DNA of 64,000 nt, taken from assembly GCA_024235315.1 (NCBI GenBank), contig JACKMP010000003.1, positions 186,001 to 250,000 of the forward strand, read 5' to 3'. Origin of the DNA: Chromatiaceae bacterium. Its GTDB lineage: Bacteria; Pseudomonadota; Gammaproteobacteria; Chromatiales; Chromatiaceae. This document shows positions 24,062 to 32,665 of this stretch, one piece after another. Made by a program: the position numbers and the translations under genes. The notes under the pieces are model-generated. The model ran no database searches, was not told the DNA's origin, and saw only the letters and a program-made list of their open reading frames with translations. Positions within the stretch are counted from its first letter, which is position 1, and the number at the start of each line of letters is the position of its first letter.

Positions 24062-25267
24062 ATGACGCCTCCCCACATGAAACAACGCTGGATCGGGCAT
24101 GCCGATCTCGATGCGTTTTATGCCAGCGTCGAGCAGCGTGACTGCCCCGAATACCGCGACCGACCGGTGGTGGTCGGTGCCCTCCCCGGCCACCGCGGCG
24201 TGGTAGCGGCCGCCAACTACAAGGCCCGGGCATTCGGCATCCGCTCGGCCATGCCTATTGCCGAGGCCTACCGTCGTTGTCCGGATGCCGTCTACCTGCG
24301 CCCCGACATGGCCAAGTACGTCCGGGTGTCGCAGGAGATTTTCCAGACGTTGGGCACACTCACGCCGGTTGTCGAACCAGTCTCCATCGACGAAGCCTAT
24401 CTGGATTTGACGGGGCTGGAGAGACTGCTCGGGCCACCCGAAGACATCGGACGTGAAATCAAGCGCCGTATCTTGGAAGGCACGGGGCTACGGGCCTCGG
24501 TCGGTATCGGTCCGAACCGCCTCATCGCAAAGCTTGCCTCCGAACACGGCAAACCTGATGGTTTGATGGTGGTGCACCCCGACGAGGTTCTGGACTTCCT
24601 CGCGCCCATGCCGGTGGCCACCCTGCGCGGTGTTGGTCGCCAGACCCAGAAGATCTTTTCGCGTCTGGGGATCGAGACCGTGTCACAGCTGCGGGCGATC
24701 CCGCTTCAATATCTGGAGGAGCAGCTGGGGAAAAAAGCCGCGGCGAGCTTCCGCGATCAAGCCCTCGGTATCGCCTCCGCTGAGGTGGTACCCGGGCGGG
24801 GTCGAAAAAGCATTTCCAAAGAGACAACCTTCGAGGAGGACGTCCGCAATCAAGACATCCTGCACGATGTGTTGCGTGGATTGGCCGCTGAGGTCGCCGC
24901 AACGGCACGCGGGGAGAATCTGTCGGGCTCAGTGGTAACGCTGAAGATCCGTTTCGTGGGCTTCGAGACCCACACTCGCCAGCGCACGATTCCGGTTCCG
25001 ACCCACGACGAGCGTGTGATCCTGCGGGAGGCCTGGGCGCTATTCCTTCGCGGAGACCTGCCCCGCAAACCGGTGCGGCTCATCGGGGTGGGTATCAGCG
25101 CTTGGCAGCAGGCCGAATCGCAACAGGTCGACCTCTTCGATCAACCCCGGGAACGCGCGAGGGACCAGCGTTTGCTCGAGACCATTGACCGTGCAGCAGA
25201 CCGGTTCGGAAAAGGGATATTGCAGCTCGGTTACAAACGAAAGATCAACGAAAATGAGCCTCGGTGA
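24062..25267 (+). CDS. dinB: DNA polymerase IV (Y family)
   Basis: A protein of 401 residues. The N-terminal IGHADLDAFYASVEQRD carries the first metal-binding Asp, and PVSIDEAYLDLTG the catalytic D110/E111. SVGIGPNRLIAKLASEHGKP is the conserved finger/palm segment, and there is a little-finger domain. The beta-clamp-binding motif QVDLF is near residue 356. It performs error-prone translesion synthesis, usually SOS-induced. ATG 24062 and ATG 24077 are both possible starts. I do not see a convincing LexA box. Position between the ICE accessory block and efflux cargo suggests it was carried in. Confidence 0.93.
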   Translation: MTPPHMKQRWIGHADLDAFYASVEQRDCPEYRDRPVVVGALPGHRGVVAAANYKARAFGIRSAMPIAEAYRRCPDAVYLRPDMAKYVRVSQEIFQTLGTLTPVVEPVSIDEAYLDLTGLERLLGPPEDIGREIKRRILEGTGLRASVGIGPNRLIAKLASEHGKPDGLMVVHPDEVLDFLAPMPVATLRGVGRQTQKIFSRLGIETVSQLRAIPLQYLEEQLGKKAAASFRDQALGIASAEVVPGRGRKSISKETTFEEDVRNQDILHDVLRGLAAEVAATARGENLSGSVVTLKIRFVGFETHTRQRTIPVPTHDERVILREAWALFLRGDLPRKPVRLIGVGISAWQQAESQQVDLFDQPRERARDQRLLETIDRAADRFGKGILQLGYKRKINENEPR

Positions 25268-25392
25268 GAGTACCGTTGGACTGCTGGTCATATATAGGCC
25301 ACGTCTGCCAGGTCGATTGGTAGCCAGCCCTATCGTGCCCGCATGCCGCAGGCGACATCGAGGAAGAAGGCTCTCGGTCATCGGCACGGCGA

Positions 25393-25760
25393 CTAGCGCA
25401 GCAGATCATTTATGGGGATGCGACTGTCTGATGGTCGGCCGGAGCGGTCGTTGGGGATCAGGTCTGGAAACGGCTGCAATGGATTGGTAAGTGGTCGTAT
25501 GCCCGATTGTTGCTCGATGTACCGCTCAAGACTTACGTCAAGCATCGCGCGGAAATCGTTGAGATAAGCGTCCAGTGCCTCCACCTTGTCGCGATGAAGG
25601 TCAGCGGTTTGCAGCGATGCCTCAAACGCAGCAAATCGGGCGGCAGTGTAGTGTAGCCCTGCGGCTACGGTCGCGAGGCCCGTATATTCGGTAAGTGTGC
25701 TCGCCTGACAGATTAACTGATCAGCAGCCTTGTAGCGTGGTCGAACTGTTTATCGGCCAT
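25393..25760 (-). pseudogene. Frameshifted small gene of unknown function
   Basis: From ATG 25760 (with GGAAGGAAC upstream) the frame reads MADKQFDHATRLLIS and stops at a TAA. In the neighbouring frame the protein continues as AADQLICQASTLTEYTGLAT, then FAAFEASLQTADLHRDKVEA, and on to RIPINDLLR at 25393. A single frameshift near codons 10-15 would join them into about 120 residues. The continuation has no start of its own. I do not recognise the family. Confidence 0.45.
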
Positions 25761-25916
25761 TTGTTCCTTCCTAAATGGGTCGGTTGCGGACACATATTCG
25801 AGCGGTACGCTCAGGCTTTCAAGTGGTAGCGGCCGGCTCGTCTGAAACCGGCCAAACGCAGACACCAAGCGTGCCGGCCCGCAAAAACTGTGCTGCGAAC
25901 AACGGCCGCTTTGGTC

Positions 25917-26942
25917 TCAATCCGTAAACACGGTGATGTTTATCGCACCGTACTGTGCCGGCTCATCTTGCCCTTTAAATTCTCGCGTCCGATAGACGTT
26001 GCTAATGGCGATGCGCACACTATCGACGTGAAACGCAACGCCAAACTGGACATCTGCCACCAACGGCTTTCGATCTACGCTATGGCTATCACGGAAGGTG
26101 TTGCCGTCGAGGAAGATGTTGCGCGCGACTGCCCGCCCCTCAATTCCGCCAAACAGGTACCAGTTGGACTTGGCTCCTGGCTGGAAAAACGGCGCCCCAG
26201 GGAAACCCGGGCGGATGTTTGGCGGCCCGATGTCGGTGCGCAGGTTGGTACCCCAACGGACCATCATGCCGGCAGCGCCGTATGTGTAGACATTGCCCAC
26301 CGACGCGGCGAGATGCGGACTCCATTCCCACTGCCGTGGGCCGCCGTTCAACGGGAAATGGCGCCATTTGCGGGCATACGTAAGAATCACGCCCGGTTCA
26401 TCTTTCAGTTGGTGGTCCCATCCTCGTGCGACGTCCACGTCGATCAGTTTGTGAAACTCGGTCTGAACATTGTCAGCATGGGCGCTCGGCCCAACCATGC
26501 CGAGCGTAACTGCCAGTCCATCAATTGTCTCCGACGTCGGCCTCATCTCCACGCGGCTGGCCAACCCCGCGGAAAAATATAGCCAGCCGGCATAGGGCCT
26601 ATCGTTGGACACGAGAGCTTCGCTGTCGGTATCCGAAGGCGTGAAGATCGCCTGCCCCACGGAATAGCCCACCGCACTCTCCGATGTACGGTGAAAGAAC
26701 GGCAACACATCAGCGATCGCGGCCAGCCAGGACGGCGGCGCTCCGGTGCGCAGATAAGACAACTCGGTACCATGCGTGTAGAAACGATCGTCACCGCTGC
26801 CCCAGAGGTCGTTCTCCAACTGCAAACTGTAAAACTCCAGGGGTTTCTCCAAAGCCACTTCTTCACCAGATGACACAGTTGGTGCCGTCATGATAGCGGC
26901 CAGGAGAAAGATGGAAGAGCACAGTAGTCGAAGTTGATTCAT
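25917..26942 (-). CDS. lpxR: LpxR-family lipid A 3'-O-deacylase (outer membrane, DUF2219)
   Basis: A protein of 341 residues with a signal peptide (about residues 1-26). The N-terminal motif LQLENDLWGSGDDRFYTHGT is the LpxR/DUF2219 hallmark: the N, D and T/H residues line the active site. NDRPYAGWLYFSAGLASR follows, and the C-terminus ends in an aromatic strand, as in outer-membrane barrels. LpxR removes the 3'-acyloxyacyl chain from lipid A. It starts 9 bp after the ABC permease stop, so it is the last gene of the exporter operon. Confidence 0.85.
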   Translation of the reverse strand: MNQLRLLCSSIFLLAAIMTAPTVSSGEEVALEKPLEFYSLQLENDLWGSGDDRFYTHGTELSYLRTGAPPSWLAAIADVLPFFHRTSESAVGYSVGQAIFTPSDTDSEALVSNDRPYAGWLYFSAGLASRVEMRPTSETIDGLAVTLGMVGPSAHADNVQTEFHKLIDVDVARGWDHQLKDEPGVILTYARKWRHFPLNGGPRQWEWSPHLAASVGNVYTYGAAGMMVRWGTNLRTDIGPPNIRPGFPGAPFFQPGAKSNWYLFGGIEGRAVARNIFLDGNTFRDSHSVDRKPLVADVQFGVAFHVDSVRIAISNVYRTREFKGQDEPAQYGAINITVFTD

Positions 26943-26951
26943 GGCGGCGCA

Positions 26952-28079
26952 CTAAAGGGAAGTAAGGGTGATCGATCTGCGAAAACGTGCCAGCGCGAAT
27001 AAGAAGAAGACGACACCTATGCCAATGATCGCCAGGAACTGCGGCCACACAACATCCAACCCCGCGCCCCGGTACAGGATGCCTTGCGCCAAACTGACGA
27101 AGTGCGTGGTCGGTGCCGCCAGCATGATGTCTTGCACCAGTGACGGCATACTTTCGCGTGGCGTAATGCCGCCGGACAGCATCTGCAATGGAAGAATCAC
27201 CAGGATCATCAGTAAGCCAAGTTGCGGCATTGACCGAGCCAAGGTACCCAGAAAGATGCCGATGGCTGTAGCCGAGAACAGATAGAGAGTTGCGCCGAGA
27301 AGGAACAGCGAAACAGAACCCTCCACTGGTACTCCAAGCACGCCCTGTATCATCACCTCGATGGAGAACCACGCAGCGGCAATGATCACCAATCCATTGG
27401 CCAAGACCTTAGCACTCATGATCTCGAACGGCGTCAAGGGCATCACCAGCAGGTGTTCCAGTGTGCCGTGCTCACGCTCGCGGATGATGGCCGCGCCAGC
27501 AAGAATGATAGCCAATAGGTTGATGTTGTTGATGATCTCCATGACGCTACCGAACCAATGACTTTCCAGGTTCGGGTTGAAGCGATAGCGCAGTTTGAGT
27601 TCGATGGGCGTGCTCGTTTCTGCGCGCCGACTTTCGACGAACGTGTCGATCTCTCCGGTGAAAATGTTGCGAACGTAGTTTGTGCCGATAAAGGCCTGAG
27701 TCATGCGAGTGGCATCAACGTTGAGCTGAGCGACGGGTTGTTTGCCAGCCAGCACATTCCGCTCAAAACGCGCCGGAATATGCAAGACGAAAGTAAACTG
27801 GCCGATGTCGAGTAGGCGATCAGCATCGGCCAGTTGAATGCTCACCGGCGGCAGAAAGTATGGCGGATAGAACGCACTTGCAATCCGTTCGGATAAGGGT
27901 GAGTGATCCTCATCAACAATGCCGATGGGTGCGTTACGAATATCTGTGGCGGTGGCGGTGGCGGCGACATAGATGCCGCCGGTGAATACCCAGATAACCA
28001 GCACCAGGAGCACCTTGTCGCTCCACAGGCTCCGCAACTCCTTGCCCCCGAGGCGGATGATGTTGGACAAATGGCGCAT
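26952..28079 (-). CDS. ABC-2 type transporter permease (YhhJ-like)
   Basis: A protein of 375 residues. One N-terminal membrane helix (VLLVLVIWVFTGGIYVAATA), a periplasmic domain of about 150 residues, then five C-terminal helices with the ABC-2 signature AAIIREREHGTLEHLLVMPL. The partner is the RbbA-like protein encoded just upstream, with a 2-bp gap. Together with the HlyD-like adaptor they form a YhiI-RbbA-YhhJ-type exporter. Substrate unknown. Confidence 0.88.
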   Translation of the reverse strand: MRHLSNIIRLGGKELRSLWSDKVLLVLVIWVFTGGIYVAATATATDIRNAPIGIVDEDHSPLSERIASAFYPPYFLPPVSIQLADADRLLDIGQFTFVLHIPARFERNVLAGKQPVAQLNVDATRMTQAFIGTNYVRNIFTGEIDTFVESRRAETSTPIELKLRYRFNPNLESHWFGSVMEIINNINLLAIILAGAAIIREREHGTLEHLLVMPLTPFEIMSAKVLANGLVIIAAAWFSIEVMIQGVLGVPVEGSVSLFLLGATLYLFSATAIGIFLGTLARSMPQLGLLMILVILPLQMLSGGITPRESMPSLVQDIMLAAPTTHFVSLAQGILYRGAGLDVVWPQFLAIIGIGVVFFLFALARFRRSITLTSL

Positions 28080-28081
28080 TT

Positions 28082-30808
28082 TCAGCGCTCCTGCTTGTGC
28101 AACAACGCTGCGCTGACGATGACGAGTATCGGTGCGAACAACGCTAGCACTGCCAATTGACCGGCAAGTGCGTCAAGGCCTAGATCCTTGGTGAAGACAC
28201 CGCGACTCACCACAAGGAAATAGCTCGTGGGAAAGCATTGTCCTATCCACCGTCCGACGCCCTCAAGAGACGCGACCGGATCGATGAGGCCGCTGAACTG
28301 CACCGTTGGCAATAAGGTCCCGATGGCCGCTGTGGCGAGTGCGGCAATTTGGGTACGCGTGAAGGTGGAAACCAGCAATCCCAAGGCCGTGGTCGCGCTC
28401 ACATACAAGAACGCTCCGAGTGCCAGCACCCAGAAGTCCCCTTTCACGGGCACTCGGAACAACCAGATCGATAGCGTGGTGAGTACGAGAAAACTGACCA
28501 TGCTGACACCGATATACGGCAATTGTTTGCCGACGAGAAACTCCAATCGTGTCACAGGGGTGACGTAGAGATTGATGATTGAGCCCAGCTCCTTCTCGCG
28601 GACTACTGCAAGCGCCGTCAGGATCGCCGGAATGAACACCAGCAGGAGCGGTATGACAGCGGGCACCATCGCGTAGAGGCTCTGGTATGCCTGGTTGTAG
28701 CGGTAGCGCACCTCCAGATCGGCGGCACCGGTTGGCACTGCCGGATTGGGGCTGCGTCGACTCAAGCCTAGTAGGTATTGGTAGTGCATGCCCTGCACGT
28801 AGCCGCCTGCTGTCTCGCCGCGGAACGGCATCGAGCCGTCCGCCCACACGCCCACCTCGGGGACATGGCCGCGTTTCAGATCGCGTCCGAAGCCCGGTGG
28901 AATCTCAAGGGCGAGCGCGATCTCTCCGCTACGCATACGTTGTTCCATGTCCTCGGCGTCGCGCAGTGGCGGTTCTTCAAGGAAATAGCGCGAGCCAGAC
29001 AGGCTCTGCACGTAGTCGCGACTCTGCGGGCTATGGTCATAGTCCAGCACGGCAAAACGCAGATCTTCCACGTCCAGCGTCAGTCCGTACCCCATAATCA
29101 GCATGAGCAACGCAGAGCCCAACAAGGCAAAGACCAGGCGTACCGGATCGCGCAGCAGCTCCAGGCTTTCGCGCCAGGCAATTCCGCCGAGGCGCCGCAG
29201 CTGAAGTTGGCCGCGACGCCGGATCGCTTTCGCGGGAGGTAACGCCGATGCAGTGGGGGGCACCATTTCCTCGCCGGCGGCCTCTTGTAGGACGTCGATG
29301 AACGCCTCTTCCAGGCTCGTCGCTCGACGCGCCTGCTGTAACTGACGCGGCGTGTCACTGGCAAGCACCTTGCCGGCATGCATGAGCGCAATACGGTCGC
29401 AGCGCTCGCCCTCATTCATGAAGTGGGTGGAGATGAAGATGGTGACACCCTGTTCGCGTGAGAGCTTGATTAACAGCTCCCAGAAACCATCTCGGGCGAT
29501 CGGGTCCACGCCCGAAGTTGGCTCGTCAAGGATCAGCATCTCGGGCTGATGCACAACCGCCACCGCCAGTGACAGGCGCTGGCGGATGCCTAGTGGCAAA
29601 TTTGCTGACGGTTCATCCAGGTAGCTGGCGAGATCGAATGTCAGCACCAGGTCTGCCAGCCGCTGCTGGATTCGTTCGGCAGGCAAATGGAACAATCGCG
29701 CATGCAGCTCCAGGTTCTGTCGCACCGTGAGTTCGCCATACAGGGAGAACGCTTGCGACATGTAACCTACGCGTCGGCGCGTGGCCATATCCTGAGGGTC
29801 CACGACGTGCCCGAACAGCCGCGCCTCGCCCTCGCTCGCGGGCAGTAGGCCGGTCAGCATCTTCATGGTGGTGGTCTTACCGCAGCCGTTCGAGCCGAGA
29901 AACCCAAAGATCTCTCCACGCTCGATACGGAAGCTCACCTGATCCACTGCAGTGAAGCGGCCGAAGCGGCAAGTCAGTCCCTCAGCTTCGATAGCGGGCA
30001 CGTCCGCTCCGCCGTGTCGCGTAGGTACAATCAACTTGTGGTGTTTGCTGCGTTTTTCCTCGGGTAGCAATTGGATGAAGGCATTGTCGAGGTCTGTCGC
30101 TCCAGTCTGCGCGAGAAGCTCAGCCGGGGTTCCCGTGGCCAGCAGGCGACCGGCGTCCATGGCGGCCAACCAGTCGAAACGCTGCGCCTCCTCCATATAA
30201 GCAGTAGCCACGACCACCGTCATCTCCGGGCGGCGCTCGCGCAGGCGCGCGATCAATTCCCAGAACTGGCGCCTTGACAGCGGATCGACCCCGGTGGTCG
30301 GTTCATCAAGGATCAGGAGGTCAGGATCGTGGATCAGCGCACAACAGAGCCCCAGCTTCTGTTTCATTCCCCCTGACAGTTTACCCGCCGCGCGACCCGC
30401 AAAAGGTGCAAGTCCCGTACTGTCAAGCAGTTCGGCAATTCGACGCCGTCTTTCGCTGTTGCCCTGCCCGAACAAACGTCCAAAGAAATCGACATTCTCC
30501 CGCACCGACAAGGAGGCATACAGGTTCTTGCCCAGACCCTGAGGCATATACGCGATCCGCGGCGCCACGCCGTCGCGAAAACGCACGTCTGACATGTCGC
30601 CACCGAACACCGACACCCGGCCAGACTGGATCATACGGGCACCGGCGACAAGGCTCAGTAGCGTGGACTTGCCGACACCGTCCGGCCCGATGATGCCCAT
30701 CATGCGTCCAGCGGGAATGTCGAGACTGACGTCGTCGACTGCACTGGCATCTGCGTATCGGTGGCCGACGTGATCCAGCTGGACCGCAAGGCTGGACACC
30801 GCCTCCAT
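28082..30808 (-). CDS. rbbA: RbbA-type fused ABC ATPase (two NBDs) and permease
   Basis: A protein of 908 residues. First nucleotide-binding domain has Walker A GPDGVGKST at 41-49 and signature LSGGMKQKL near 145. The second has Walker A GSNGCGKTT near 304 and a degraded signature LPLGIRQRL. From about residue 550 an ABC-2 membrane domain follows (ESLELLRDPVRLVFALLGSA, EKELGSIINLYVTPVTRLEF). This is the domain order of RbbA/YhiH. It overlaps the hlyD stop by one base (TGATG). In E. coli the related protein is linked to ribosomes, but with HlyD and permease neighbours an exporter role is likely here. Confidence 0.9.
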   Translation of the reverse strand: MEAVSSLAVQLDHVGHRYADASAVDDVSLDIPAGRMMGIIGPDGVGKSTLLSLVAGARMIQSGRVSVFGGDMSDVRFRDGVAPRIAYMPQGLGKNLYASLSVRENVDFFGRLFGQGNSERRRRIAELLDSTGLAPFAGRAAGKLSGGMKQKLGLCCALIHDPDLLILDEPTTGVDPLSRRQFWELIARLRERRPEMTVVVATAYMEEAQRFDWLAAMDAGRLLATGTPAELLAQTGATDLDNAFIQLLPEEKRSKHHKLIVPTRHGGADVPAIEAEGLTCRFGRFTAVDQVSFRIERGEIFGFLGSNGCGKTTTMKMLTGLLPASEGEARLFGHVVDPQDMATRRRVGYMSQAFSLYGELTVRQNLELHARLFHLPAERIQQRLADLVLTFDLASYLDEPSANLPLGIRQRLSLAVAVVHQPEMLILDEPTSGVDPIARDGFWELLIKLSREQGVTIFISTHFMNEGERCDRIALMHAGKVLASDTPRQLQQARRATSLEEAFIDVLQEAAGEEMVPPTASALPPAKAIRRRGQLQLRRLGGIAWRESLELLRDPVRLVFALLGSALLMLIMGYGLTLDVEDLRFAVLDYDHSPQSRDYVQSLSGSRYFLEEPPLRDAEDMEQRMRSGEIALALEIPPGFGRDLKRGHVPEVGVWADGSMPFRGETAGGYVQGMHYQYLLGLSRRSPNPAVPTGAADLEVRYRYNQAYQSLYAMVPAVIPLLLVFIPAILTALAVVREKELGSIINLYVTPVTRLEFLVGKQLPYIGVSMVSFLVLTTLSIWLFRVPVKGDFWVLALGAFLYVSATTALGLLVSTFTRTQIAALATAAIGTLLPTVQFSGLIDPVASLEGVGRWIGQCFPTSYFLVVSRGVFTKDLGLDALAGQLAVLALFAPILVIVSAALLHKQER

Positions 30809-31788
30809 CAGGGCAGTCTCACCTTCAGTTGCTCAGGCCACTGAACTGCGCTATCAAGCCGTAAGTAGGCTTCCCCCGGAATTCCGGTCTTCACCCGTTG
30901 CACATGTTCCTTCAGCAGACCCGGGTCGATCTTCACCTTGATGCGGAACATCAGTTTTTCACGCTCCGATCGGGTCTCGACCTCCCTGGGCGTAAACTGT
31001 GCCTGCGGGTCAACGAACGAGACTTGGGCGGGAACGACGTAGTCGGGCAGGGCATCGAGGATGATCCGCGCCTCGTCACCTACTGTGACCCGCCCGGCCT
31101 GTTGGGTGGGCAAGAAGATGGTCATGAATACGTCGGTGAGATCCAACACCGTTACGACGCGGCCGCCGGCCGCCAACACCTCACCTGGTTCCGCAAGCCT
31201 GTACAGCACGCGCCCGTCGATGGGACTTACGAGTACGCTGTCATCGATGTTCGACTGGATTCTGTCCACTGCTGCGCGAGCGGCTTCGATTGCCGCCTGT
31301 GCCTCCAGCACCTGCACATTGGCAGCCTGCAGTGCCGCTTCGGCGGTCGTCAGGGCGTTGCGATCCTGATCGAGCCGTTCAACGGAGACGTGACCTTCGT
31401 TGCTCAGTCGGCTGGAGCGACCGTACTCGTTGCGCGCATAGGTCAGCTCGCTCTGGCGTTGTTTTACGATCGCCTCTGCGTAGCGTTCCCCTTGCTTCGT
31501 CTGCAAGAGTCTCGCGTTTGCTTCGCGCAACTGAGCATGCAGCTCGTCGGTATCCATGCGTGCAACGATCTGGCCCGCGGTCACCATAGCACCCTCATTG
31601 ACGAGGACCTCTGATAACCGACCCGGCAAACGGGTCGCGACATCGACCTCGGTTGCATCGATCCGCCCGTTGCCGGACGCGACCAAGGTGGGTTGCAGTC
31701 CATCGAGATAGTGCTGCCAGCCGTTCCAAGCCAAAACCAACAACACGGCCGTACCGGCCAGACTCGCGATCCACTTGCGGATGTCCAT
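30808..31788 (-). CDS. HlyD-family periplasmic adaptor (YhiI-like)
   Basis: A protein of 326 residues with an N-terminal signal anchor (WIASLAGTAVLLVLAWNGW), biotinyl-lipoyl half-motifs (GRIDATEVDVATRLPGRLSE and SPIDGRVLYRLAEPGEVL) around a coiled coil (about 75-180), and a C-terminal beta-barrel. It links the RbbA-like pump to an outer-membrane channel. It is the first gene of the minus-strand operon. Its promoter overlaps the palindromic operator at 32020-32037. Confidence 0.9.
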   Translation of the reverse strand: MDIRKWIASLAGTAVLLVLAWNGWQHYLDGLQPTLVASGNGRIDATEVDVATRLPGRLSEVLVNEGAMVTAGQIVARMDTDELHAQLREANARLLQTKQGERYAEAIVKQRQSELTYARNEYGRSSRLSNEGHVSVERLDQDRNALTTAEAALQAANVQVLEAQAAIEAARAAVDRIQSNIDDSVLVSPIDGRVLYRLAEPGEVLAAGGRVVTVLDLTDVFMTIFLPTQQAGRVTVGDEARIILDALPDYVVPAQVSFVDPQAQFTPREVETRSEREKLMFRIKVKIDPGLLKEHVQRVKTGIPGEAYLRLDSAVQWPEQLKVRLP

Positions 31789-32006
31789 TACGAGAATCTC
31801 CTCAAGAGTCTGTTGCGCCGAGATGACGACAGAAGGCCCGAGCGCCCGTTTTCCGGCGAGAGCACTCCGCGACTAAACAGCACCATCGTTCCGCCTTTTC
31901 TGATCATGAGCACAAGCTGGAATCACCCGAGCGAAGCATCGGTATGCGCTGGTACTTCGCGCCCGCCGCTTTGGCGTTTTCCGCAGAGCTTGATCTTCAA
32001 CTAATA

Positions 32007-32035
32007 ACTATACTACCTTACTTAACGTTCGTTAA
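32007..32035 (-). promoter_or_regulatory. Sigma-70-like promoter of the hlyD-rbbA-permease-lpxR operon
   Basis: On the minus strand TTAACG (32035-32030), a 17-bp spacer and TATAGT (32012-32007). The -10 matches consensus at 5 of 6 positions and the -35 at 4 of 6. The -35 lies inside the perfect palindrome at 32020-32037, so bound repressor would block it. Confidence 0.55.
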
Positions 32036-32037
32036 GT
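32020..32037. promoter_or_regulatory. TetR-type operator palindrome
   Basis: ACTTAACG-TT-CGTTAAGT, a perfect 8-bp inverted repeat with a 2-bp centre. It lies 22 bp before the tetR start and over the -35 of the opposite operon. This is the typical location for an autoregulatory TetR-family site controlling both directions. Confidence 0.75.
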
Positions 32038-32059
32038 CCAAAGAGACTGTATTTCAGGC

Positions 32060-32665
32060 ATGAGCAACGTTTCAAATCCGGCGCCGGGTACACGCGACTT
32101 CATACTCGACGTATCGGTATCCCTATTCGCACAAACCGGCTACGACGGCGTGTCCATGCGCAACATCGCCAAACGCGTGGGCATTAGTGCTGCGGCGCTT
32201 TACCACCACTTCCCGAACAAGGAGTCCCTGTACCTGGGCGCGATGGCGCATGCATTTGCTGACAAGGCCCGAGCGATAAGCGAAACGGCCGGTGCGGGCG
32301 CAACGCCGCAGGAGCGGCTTCATGGCTTTGTCGACCGCTTTACGGCCCTCATGGCCGAGGATCCCGATTTTCGCCACTTGTTGCAGCGCGAGTTGATCGA
32401 TGGGGACGAGTCCCGCTTGCGCCTGGTTGCCGAACACGTGTTCCGCGAGCCCTTCGAGGCCATTTCGGCATTGTCACGCGACCTGGACCCGAATTGCGAT
32501 CCACACATGTTGGCGATCTCCATGGCCGGGCTCATCCTGTTTCACTTCGAGACTGCGCCGGTGCGCCGATTCCTGCCGGGCGTGCGTGAGGGACATGACT
32601 CCCCCGCCATGATCTCCGAGCACGTGAAGCGGTTGCTCTCCCGTGCGCTGTTGTTGACAAAATGA
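32060..32665 (+). CDS. TetR-family transcriptional regulator
   Basis: A protein of 201 residues. HTH at about 31-60 (SMRNIAKRVGISAAALYHHF, PNKESLY) is a textbook TetR N-terminus. The C-terminal ligand domain is unrecognised but of usual size. It is the first gene of a tetR-MFP-RND operon (ATGA overlap with the adaptor) and divergent from the hlyD-rbbA operon. The palindrome between them is the likely operator, so both exporters and lpxR are probably co-regulated. Confidence 0.93.
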   Translation: MSNVSNPAPGTRDFILDVSVSLFAQTGYDGVSMRNIAKRVGISAAALYHHFPNKESLYLGAMAHAFADKARAISETAGAGATPQERLHGFVDRFTALMAEDPDFRHLLQRELIDGDESRLRLVAEHVFREPFEAISALSRDLDPNCDPHMLAISMAGLILFHFETAPVRRFLPGVREGHDSPAMISEHVKRLLSRALLLTK

